Origin: Gammaproteobacteria bacterium UBA4475
Lineage (GTDB): Bacteria; Pseudomonadota; Gammaproteobacteria; Pseudomonadales; Azotimanducaceae
Length of the DNA: 5,530 bases
NCBI GenBank assembly: GCA_002389265.1
Contig: DGOD01000333.1
Coordinates: 194-5,723, forward strand
Direction: 5' to 3'
This document shows, piece by piece, positions 1 to 4,691 of the stretch. How positions within the stretch are numbered: position 1 is the stretch's first letter; each line of letters starts with the position of its first letter. A model generated the notes under the pieces. It did no database searches. It saw nothing but the letters and a program-made list of their open reading frames with translations, and was not told where the DNA came from. The translations under genes and the position numbers were made by a program.

Positions 1-21
1 TGTGCCTTGCGGCCCATACCA

Positions 22-2742
22 TCAGGCAAACCCGAGCTTCACCTCGGCATGATTGAAACGAGTGTCCAGATCTGTGCTACTGGCGGGCAGCGCACCCAGA
101 CAGTACCAGTCGATCTGAATTTCCCTGAGCTGCTCATCTGGGGAGCGGGTTTCCTTCAATCCTTGGGAAAGTTCTCGATTCAGCCGTGCCACCTGATATT
201 GCATCCGCCGCTGTTGGGCTTGGGGTGGCGAGTCAATACCGGCGAGTATTTCGATCCGAATACAAAGGCTCTCCGCCGTGTCGAGATTACTGGCCAGGCG
301 TTTGGCGTCAGGCGTCTCAGACTGATCGCGACGTTGCTCGATGCGCTGACGCCAGTCGCGGGGTAGTTCGATTTCGCTTTCCCAGTTTGCAAGCAGAGTA
401 TCGCGCTCAGTTTCAGAAACCTCCAACTCTCGGCACAGTTGTGCCAGTCGCCGCAGTTCCGCAAGCGCCACCTTGACCTGCGTGGTTGCTCGCGCCTTGA
501 TGACCTGGGTGGCGCGTTTGCATAAGCCGTCGAAGTCTTTACGGAGTTTAGTCTCGCTGCGGTCAAGATCAATTTGGCGAAATTGTTGTTGGAACTGCTG
601 AATTTGGCCTCGTTCGACAGAGTCATCCTTCACCAGCCGGTTGAGTTGCTCGTAGACTTGTAATGCTTCGAGTCTGGAGGCTTTCACCGCTTGTTTGGTT
701 TCGGTCATAGCCGCATCACGGCGTTCAAAGACGGCGTCACATTGAGTGCGAAATTGTTTCCAGAGTTTCTGATCAACTCGACGTTCAGAGATACCGATTT
801 TCTGCCATTCTCTTTGGCTTCTTTTTGTGACCTCGACCATCTCTGCGACCGGCGAGTCATTGGCCAGCAGCGTTTCAATATTAAGAATCAGCGCGCGTTT
901 TAGTTCGTGATTACGTTCCTGTTCAGCGCTCAATCGGTCGCGTAGGACCGCGATGATAGACATGAAACGTTGCTGCAGTTTTTTGTATTTGTGCCTCGGG
1001 ATATCGTTATAGTCTCGCCATTGGCTCTGCGCTTTAGTAACGATGTCGTTGACACCTTTCCAGTCGGCGCTATCCCATTGGTTGTCTTTGTCAAACATCT
1101 CCAAGGATTCGCAAATAGCCAGTTTGTTCTTGAGATTCTGTTCTCGAGTCGCCCTTTGGGCTTTGAAAAATTCGTCGCAGGGCTCATAGGCCTTGTCGCT
1201 AGCTCGCTTGAATCTTGACCAAAGCTTTTGGCCCTCGCGGGAGTCAGACGAGCCCAGGGTTTTCCACTGTTCCTGCAATGCTTTGATGCTTTTAGCTTTC
1301 TCTTCAGGTGGAATAGCTTCGTCGTCGCGCAGTTTCTCCATTTCTTCGCACAGCTCGGTGCGTTTTGGATTCGTGGCGAAACCTTGCCAGTCTTTGAGCT
1401 CAACCAGCTTTAAGGCGTACTGCTGCTGCTGCTCAAGGCGCTTGGTCAGCTCAGTACTCGTTTTGTGTTCACCGGGAAAGGCGTCGAGCTTCTTGCTGAT
1501 GGAAGTATGTAGACGGGTGGCTGGCTTGAGTTGACCGGCAACAATCATTGCGCCGAGTTCTGCAAGTTGCTTGTCGACACTCGACAAGCTCTCAATGAGT
1601 TGTGCCTGTTGCGCGTGCTCAAGGGCTTGTCGTTCAGCGATATTTTGCAGTTTGCTCGCCAGCGGGGCTGGGCTAGCGAAGGTTGCCGGCCACTGCACCT
1701 TGTCAGCAGTGCTGACCAGTTGTGCGAGCGGCGTTGAATCTTCGAGCTTTAACAGCGCCTGATAGTGATCAAACGCTGTGCTGAGCTGGTCCAGGGCAGT
1801 GCGCAACTGCTGATAGCGTTCGGCGGGCTCGTGGATTCCACGGGCAGGCCAGTTGGCATCTGCGGTTTTTAGGTTGCCAGCGAGACCCTCGAGGGCGTCT
1901 GGCGAGTCCAAAAGATTGGCATGTAACTGCTCAAGCGTCTCGACAGTCGCGCGGGCGAGTTCAGCCTGTAACGCTTGGTCCTGTTCACGGGCCTGCTGAT
2001 CCGCCAAGTGTTGGCTGATAGCGGCATCTGCTTGAGCTTTCAAGAGGGGGTTAAAAGCCGCAGGTAAACCGCTGCTGATTAAATTTTCCCACTGGCTTTG
2101 GAGTAGGTTGAATCGCCGGTGGTTCTCTGCGGATACGTTGTTCAATGCCAATTTGACCAATGCGGTGGCCGTCTCTTCACAGTCGTGCATCAGCTGCGCG
2201 TCTGCCTGGGCTTGATCTTGACGTTGCTGCAGTTTGTCCTTGACGATATGTAGCACACTTTTATCTCGAGACTGGAAACGCTTGTATATCAGCTCCAGAG
2301 ATGAGGTTTGTTCAAGTTGGCGGGCGCACTGTTGCCACACTTTGGAATGGTTTTCCTGCTCGAGTAAGGCCAACAGGTCATCTTCCGATTGGATGCGGCT
2401 GACACTTTCGATCCGCAGTTCTGGCGTGGTTGCGGTGCCGGCGATGGCGACTAGCAAGGCGGCAGGCAGGGTCGTTTCGGGTAGTCGGTTATTCGCCGAG
2501 TAGAGTTCGATTAAACGCTGAGTCGTCGCTGCCGTAATCGTGTCTGTCGCTGCAGCAATGGTCAGTGTCAGCAGCTGGTCTTCATCCTCCAGACGCTTAA
2601 TGGCCGCGATGCGTACCTCTACATCAGGATCCTCCGAGGCCAGGAACGTGATGGACGATTGCTCCAAGAGCGGGTCAGTCAGGGCTTTAAGCCGAACTGT
2701 AGAGTCTGCATGTTGCCATTTTGGGGTTCGACTGATTTTCAT
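22..2742 (-). CDS. Large DUF349-repeat protein (906 aa)
   Basis: Complete 906-residue ORF with ATG at 2742 and TGA at 22-24. The N-terminal part (about residues 10-170) is helical and resembles HEAT repeats, with segments such as DPDVEVRIAAIKRLEDEDQL and ELRIESVSRIQSEDDLLALL. Residues about 170-440 are Gln/Ala/Glu-rich and probably coiled coil. Residues about 480-755 hold at least four DUF349-type repeats built on a Trp-centred helix pair: LQEQWKTLG..LWSRFKRASD (489-517), AQSQWRDYN..KKLQQRF (571-593), SQREWQKIG..LWKQFRTQCD (642-669) and a weaker QQQFRQIDL..LRKDFDGLCK (717-742). The C-terminus carries LCIRIEILAGIDSPP (826-840), familiar from gammaproteobacterial DUF349 proteins. There is no signal peptide or membrane segment, so it is probably cytoplasmic. 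The SD is weak (GAGTGA, about 6 bases before ATG). It lies 135 bp downstream of the CDGSH gene on the same strand. No biochemical function is established that I can state. Family assignment is confident; repeat limits are approximate. Confidence 0.9.
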   Translation of the reverse strand: MKISRTPKWQHADSTVRLKALTDPLLEQSSITFLASEDPDVEVRIAAIKRLEDEDQLLTLTIAAATDTITAATTQRLIELYSANNRLPETTLPAALLVAIAGTATTPELRIESVSRIQSEDDLLALLEQENHSKVWQQCARQLEQTSSLELIYKRFQSRDKSVLHIVKDKLQQRQDQAQADAQLMHDCEETATALVKLALNNVSAENHRRFNLLQSQWENLISSGLPAAFNPLLKAQADAAISQHLADQQAREQDQALQAELARATVETLEQLHANLLDSPDALEGLAGNLKTADANWPARGIHEPAERYQQLRTALDQLSTAFDHYQALLKLEDSTPLAQLVSTADKVQWPATFASPAPLASKLQNIAERQALEHAQQAQLIESLSSVDKQLAELGAMIVAGQLKPATRLHTSISKKLDAFPGEHKTSTELTKRLEQQQQYALKLVELKDWQGFATNPKRTELCEEMEKLRDDEAIPPEEKAKSIKALQEQWKTLGSSDSREGQKLWSRFKRASDKAYEPCDEFFKAQRATREQNLKNKLAICESLEMFDKDNQWDSADWKGVNDIVTKAQSQWRDYNDIPRHKYKKLQQRFMSIIAVLRDRLSAEQERNHELKRALILNIETLLANDSPVAEMVEVTKRSQREWQKIGISERRVDQKLWKQFRTQCDAVFERRDAAMTETKQAVKASRLEALQVYEQLNRLVKDDSVERGQIQQFQQQFRQIDLDRSETKLRKDFDGLCKRATQVIKARATTQVKVALAELRRLAQLCRELEVSETERDTLLANWESEIELPRDWRQRIEQRRDQSETPDAKRLASNLDTAESLCIRIEILAGIDSPPQAQQRRMQYQVARLNRELSQGLKETRSPDEQLREIQIDWYCLGALPASSTDLDTRFNHAEVKLGFA

Positions 2743-2817
2743 AGGAATTCACTCAGCGGGCTGGCCCGGGTGATGAAGACAATAATCTGTGTGTTACGAC
2801 GGATCATCGTGTTTTTG

Positions 2818-2843
2818 TGCTGCCAGGCAGTGTCCTGACAGCA
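2818..2843 (-). repeat. Imperfect inverted repeat, 10-bp arms
   Basis: Arms 2818-2827 (TGCTGCCAGG on plus) and 2834-2843 (CCTGACAGCA on plus) surround a 6-base loop. Read as minus-strand RNA, all ten pairs form, with one G-U wobble; read as plus-strand RNA the same position is a C-A mismatch. The structure therefore favours the minus-strand transcript between the CDGSH and DUF349 genes. No U-run follows on the minus side (CAAAAACACG), so it does not look like a standard intrinsic terminator. It could be an RNA processing or stability element, or a protein-binding site upstream of the DUF349 gene. Confidence 0.35.
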
Positions 2844-2846
2844 TGG

Positions 2847-2866
2847 CCTCTAATGGAGATTAGAGG
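2847..2866 (-). terminator. Perfect 8-bp hairpin after the CDGSH gene
   Basis: CCTCTAAT (2847-2854) and ATTAGAGG (2859-2866) form a perfect 8-bp stem with a 4-base loop. The hairpin starts 11 bases after the CDGSH stop codon. Position suggests a 3' end or stabilising hairpin for that transcript. No U-tract follows the stem, so efficient intrinsic termination is doubtful and read-through into the DUF349 gene is possible. Confidence 0.35.
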
Positions 2867-2877
2867 GTCTTGATGCC

Positions 2878-3120
2878 TTAGGCGAGCGCATTATGCGAGC
2901 CATCGCACAGCGGCTGCTTCTGGCTGTGCTTGCAACCACAAAAGAACACCTTGCGGGACTCTGTGGCGTCGAATTTGATGGGTAAAAATGCCGTGTCCGC
3001 GTGAGACCCGTCGCAAAATGGCTGCTTGGCACTTTTGCCACAAGCACACCAATAATAGGATTTGCCGGCGACCACTTCGGTGGCGTAAGGCGCTTTTTGG
3101 ACAATGATTGGGTCAGTCAT
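2878..3120 (-). CDS. Tandem CDGSH iron-sulfur domain protein (80 aa)
   Basis: Small protein with two complete CDGSH iron-sulfur motifs of the form C-x-C-x2-S-x3-P-x-C-D-G-S-H. The first is C25, C27, S30, P34, C36, D37, G38, S39, H40; the second is C61, C63, S66, P70, C72, D73, G74, S75, H76. Each should bind one [2Fe-2S] cluster by three Cys and one His, as in the mitoNEET/CISD family. The tandem arrangement without a membrane anchor resembles CISD3 (Miner2) and its bacterial relatives. Such clusters are redox-active and pH-labile, and electron transfer or cluster transfer is the usual proposed role. The ATG at 3120 follows an AGAGAAG Shine-Dalgarno-like site with 9-base spacing. The protein is soluble, with no signal peptide. 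It is transcribed away from the acyl-CoA dehydrogenase across a 334-bp gap. The physiological partner is unknown. Confidence 0.94.
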   Translation of the reverse strand: MTDPIIVQKAPYATEVVAGKSYYWCACGKSAKQPFCDGSHADTAFLPIKFDATESRKVFFCGCKHSQKQPLCDGSHNALA

Positions 3121-3182
3121 GGATATACACTTCTCTAAATAGTCGAAATCTCTGGTGATGCGCCGCCATATCGCCTAATCAA

Positions 3183-3202
3183 CACCGCCTTTTTAGGAGG
3201 TG
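3183..3202 (+). promoter_or_regulatory. Hairpin enclosing a consensus Shine-Dalgarno
   Basis: CACC-G-CCT (3183-3190) pairs with AGG-A-GGTG (3195-3202) around a TTTT loop, giving 3 + 4 pairs split by one G-A mismatch. The right arm contains the full SD AGGAGG (3195-3200), five bases before the ATG at 3206. If transcribed on the plus strand, the hairpin would hide this ribosome site. The SD match and the pairing are seen directly; a regulatory role is inference. Confidence 0.3.
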
Positions 3203-3205
3203 GTC

Positions 3206-3238
3206 ATGACCGCTGGCAAACGCTGTATAGACCGATAA
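3206..3238 (+). CDS. Possible 10-codon leader peptide (MTAGKRCIDR)
   Basis: A perfect AGGAGG lies five bases before an ATG that opens a 10-codon ORF encoding MTAGKRCIDR and ending in TAA. This is the best SD in the window yet it serves no long gene. It could be a leader peptide for the downstream dehydrogenase gene, 217 bases away. Against this, the best plus-strand promoter lies downstream at 3316-3344, and I find no good promoter upstream of 3195, so transcription of this ORF is unproven. The composition (one Cys, Lys-Arg) shows no run of a regulatory amino acid. Chance occurrence remains likely. Confidence 0.22.
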   Translation: MTAGKRCIDR

Positions 3239-3243
3239 ACCTA

Positions 3244-3308
3244 GGGTTAACGTCCTTACCCGGGGCTGAGCATAGGTGAGGTATTCGGGCGGGTCAAGAG
3301 ATGCCCGC
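3244..3308. repeat. Two GC-rich inverted repeats upstream of the promoter
   Basis: First, GGGT-t-AA (3244-3250) pairs with TT-ACCC (3256-3261) with one bulged base. Second, GCGGG (3289-3293) pairs with CCCGC (3304-3308) over a 10-base loop, with an alternative CGGGC (3286-3290) / GCCCG (3303-3307). They lie just upstream of the -35 element, so they could be activator or repressor sites, or RNA hairpins if an upstream promoter is used. The arms are short and could arise by chance. Confidence 0.22.
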
Positions 3309-3339
3309 GGATTCCTTGAAAACCAAGGATACAAATCCT
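3309..3339 (+). promoter_or_regulatory. Overlapping palindromes, candidate repressor operator
   Basis: Three inverted repeats share this stretch. TCCTTG (3313-3318) and CAAGGA (3324-3329) are a perfect 6-bp repeat with a 5-base spacer. AGGAT (3326-3330) and ATCCT (3335-3339) are a perfect 5-bp repeat with a 4-base spacer. GGATT (3309-3313) and AATCC (3334-3338) frame both. They sit over the -35 hexamer and the spacer of the promoter at 3316-3344, where a bound repressor would block RNA polymerase. The arrangement resembles operators of TetR- or MarR-type regulators that often control acyl-CoA metabolism, but I cannot name the regulator and none is encoded here. Confidence 0.42.
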
Positions 3340-3344
3340 ATGAT
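3316..3344 (+). promoter_or_regulatory. Sigma70 promoter for the dehydrogenase gene
   Basis: TTGAAA (3316-3321) matches the -35 consensus TTGACA at five of six bases, and TATGAT (3339-3344) matches TATAAT at five of six. The spacer is exactly 17 bp. A start near 3351 is predicted, giving a leader of about 105 nt before the ATG at 3455. This is the best promoter I see in the window. It points to the dehydrogenase and probably the hydrolase behind it. Confidence 0.62.
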
Positions 3345-3371
3345 CATTCGCGTATTCTGCGCAGTAGCGTC

Positions 3372-3404
3372 AGTAATCTGCTAAGGCGGACTGTGCAGAT
3401 TGCT
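3372..3404 (+). promoter_or_regulatory. 10-bp stem-loop in the predicted 5' leader
   Basis: AGTAATCTGC (3372-3381) pairs with GCAGATTGCT (3395-3404) as RNA over ten positions with one U-G wobble, around a 13-base loop (3382-3394). The loop carries AAGGCGG, which recurs at 3442-3448 as the ribosome-binding region of the dehydrogenase. No U-run follows, so it is not an obvious terminator. It may stabilise the mRNA or take part in translational control; the function is inferred from position only. Confidence 0.35.
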
Positions 3405-3440
3405 TGATTTCAGACCCCAATTCTAGAACGATGACTCAGC

Positions 3441-3445
3441 GAAGG
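3441..3445 (+). promoter_or_regulatory. Shine-Dalgarno that sets the dehydrogenase start
   Basis: GAAGG lies nine bases before the ATG at 3455. The in-frame TTG at 3404 and ATG at 3431 have no comparable site, and their extra residues (rich in Arg and Gln) precede the conserved start MDFSLSDEQ. The start at 3455 is therefore preferred. Confidence 0.55.
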
Positions 3446-3454
3446 CGGCAAACT

Positions 3455-4588
3455 ATGGATTTTTCATTATCGGATGAACAGGTACTGCTTCAGGACAGTG
3501 TTCAACGATTTATACAGAACGACTATTCTTTCGCGCTGAGACAAAAGCTCATCGCCAGTGACGCGGGCTTTAGCCAGGAAATATGGCAGCAGTTTGCTGA
3601 CCTGGGTTGGCTGGCGCTACCGTTTGCAGAAGAGTGGGGCGGCATTGGCGGCAGTCCGATTGATACCATGATCCTGCTTGAGGCCTTTGGGCGCGGGCTG
3701 GTTGTTGAGCCCTATCTGGCCACCGTGGTGTTGGCCGGTAAGTGTCTGGAGATGGGCGGTAGCCGTATCCACAAAGAATCTCTTTTGGCAGACATTATCG
3801 CGGGTCAGTGTTTCGGAGCATTGGCGTTTGTTGAACCCCAGGCCAGGTTCAATTTGAGCGATGTGACAACCACGGCTACCGCGAGTGGAGCCGGTTATGT
3901 GCTGAATGGCTTCAAGGGTGTCGTTCTGGGCGGCCCAGCGGCGCAATTCCTCGTGGTACCTGCCCGTACCAGTGGTGCTCAGCGTGATGATCACGGGATC
4001 ACCTTGTTTGTTGTAGATGTCGCGAAAGCGGGTGTGCAACGTCGGGATTACACGACCATTGATGGTGGTCGAGCGTCGGAGTTTCATTTTGAGGGTGTCA
4101 GCCTGGACGCTGCAGATGTTCTGGGCAATGTCGATGCTGGACTCGAATTACTGCAGGGGGTGATTGATTACGCCATCCTCGCTATCGGCGCTGAGGCCGT
4201 AGGCGCGATGGAAGTCGCCTATAAATCCACCGTTGAATACTGCAAAACCCGTGAGCAGTTTGGTCAGCCCATCGGTAAGTTCCAGGTTCTGCAACACCGA
4301 ATGGTTGATATGTTTATGGAGCATGAACAATCGAAATCTCTGTTGTATATGGCGGCAATGCGCCTTGATGAGGGCTATGATCAAGCGGCTCGTAAAGCGG
4401 TATCTGCGCTCAAGGTGCAGGTGGGCAAGAGCGGCCGGTTCGTCGGTGAGAGTGCGATTCAGCTTCACGGCGGAATGGGTATGACCGAAGAAATGAGTAT
4501 CGGCCATTATTTCAAGCGACTGACAACGATTGATACGTTGTTTGGTAATGCGGACTTTCACCTGCGGCGCTATTCGCAGGTTCAATAG
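3455..4588 (+). CDS. Acyl-CoA dehydrogenase, PimD-like branch (377 aa)
   Basis: FAD-dependent acyl-CoA dehydrogenase family, expected to introduce an alpha-beta double bond into an acyl-CoA and pass electrons to ETF. All three domains are present: N-terminal helical (about 5-115, opening FSLSDEQ), middle beta domain (about 120-215, with AFVEP at 124-128 and LNGFKGVVLGG) and C-terminal helical (about 227-373, with REQFGQPIGKFQ at 266-277 and QLHGGMGMTEE at 336-346). The ending HYFKRLTTIDTLFGNADFHL resembles the small subunit of pimeloyl-CoA dehydrogenase (PimD). At the position of the classical catalytic Glu (six residues after K354) there is Asp360, and the alternative isovaleryl-type Glu position appears to be Ala. 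Many relatives pair with a second dehydrogenase subunit; none is adjacent here. Substrate is unknown. The start at 3455 rather than the longer TTG start is chosen on SD and homology. A hydrolase gene follows after 103 bp. Confidence 0.92.
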   Translation: MDFSLSDEQVLLQDSVQRFIQNDYSFALRQKLIASDAGFSQEIWQQFADLGWLALPFAEEWGGIGGSPIDTMILLEAFGRGLVVEPYLATVVLAGKCLEMGGSRIHKESLLADIIAGQCFGALAFVEPQARFNLSDVTTTATASGAGYVLNGFKGVVLGGPAAQFLVVPARTSGAQRDDHGITLFVVDVAKAGVQRRDYTTIDGGRASEFHFEGVSLDAADVLGNVDAGLELLQGVIDYAILAIGAEAVGAMEVAYKSTVEYCKTREQFGQPIGKFQVLQHRMVDMFMEHEQSKSLLYMAAMRLDEGYDQAARKAVSALKVQVGKSGRFVGESAIQLHGGMGMTEEMSIGHYFKRLTTIDTLFGNADFHLRRYSQVQ

Positions 4589-4670
4589 GCTGAGACTGGG
4601 CAGTGACAAGCCTTTAGTTTGGTCGAATACGAGTGGCTATTGATTTGCATTTGCTGGGCAAAGAGGCGAG

Positions 4671-4682
4671 CGGCGGCCGCCG
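4671..4682. repeat. Perfect 12-bp GC palindrome before the hydrolase
   Basis: CGGCGGCCGCCG is fully self-complementary and contains a NotI site. Its last base overlaps the first G of the hydrolase ribosome site. With no loop it would need to open its centre to form a hairpin, so it may be a protein-binding site or chance in GC-rich sequence. The remainder of the 103-bp gap (4589-4691) shows no clear promoter or terminator, which leaves co-transcription with the dehydrogenase plausible. Confidence 0.25.
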
Positions 4683-4686
4683 GGAG
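4682..4686 (+). promoter_or_regulatory. Shine-Dalgarno of the hydrolase gene
   Basis: GGGAG lies five bases before the ATG at 4692. An in-frame TAG directly precedes that ATG (4689-4691), so translation of this frame cannot begin further upstream. Confidence 0.65.
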
Positions 4687-4691
4687 ACTAG

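Larger units (their letters stand above)
3121..3454. other. Divergent intergenic region (334 bp), signal-rich
   Basis: This gap separates the minus-strand CDGSH gene from the plus-strand acyl-CoA dehydrogenase. It holds a near-consensus plus-strand promoter with palindromes, a strong SD with a 10-codon ORF, and several inverted repeats, each listed separately. I could not find a convincing sigma70 promoter for the CDGSH gene: a TATTTA hexamer lies about 20 bases before its ATG on the minus strand but has no matching -35. There are no long ORFs and no tRNA. I compared the region by eye with the TPP riboswitch and saw no match. Confidence 0.7.

Noticed and set aside
1..22. Possible start of another minus-strand gene overlapping the DUF349 stop (TGATG; reads MVWAARH, or MGRKA from an ATG at 17).
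   Set aside because: Only about 20 bases are visible and no good Shine-Dalgarno lies at the proper distance, so it cannot be supported.
1420..1434. Short CTG triplet run in the DUF349 gene, a possible microsatellite.
   Set aside because: It encodes a brief Gln stretch within a Gln-rich coiled coil and is too short to count as a meaningful repeat.
7..2773. Several open frames on the plus strand and in other minus frames inside the DUF349 gene.
   Set aside because: They lie wholly or almost wholly within a long gene with clear family features, show no recognisable domains and are best explained as antisense or shifted-frame shadows.
3244..3310. A TPP-riboswitch-like segment (cggggctgag) in the intergenic region.
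   Set aside because: Only the short core resembles the motif; the second conserved half is absent and the neighbours are not thiamine genes.
3404..3454. N-terminal extension of the dehydrogenase from TTG at 3404 (17 extra residues).
   Set aside because: The extension is not family-like, the TTG has no SD and lies at the foot of a stem-loop, while ATG 3455 has GAAGG and begins the conserved sequence.
3617..4609. Long minus-strand frames opposite the dehydrogenase.
   Set aside because: They are antisense to a confidently identified gene and have no recognisable protein features.
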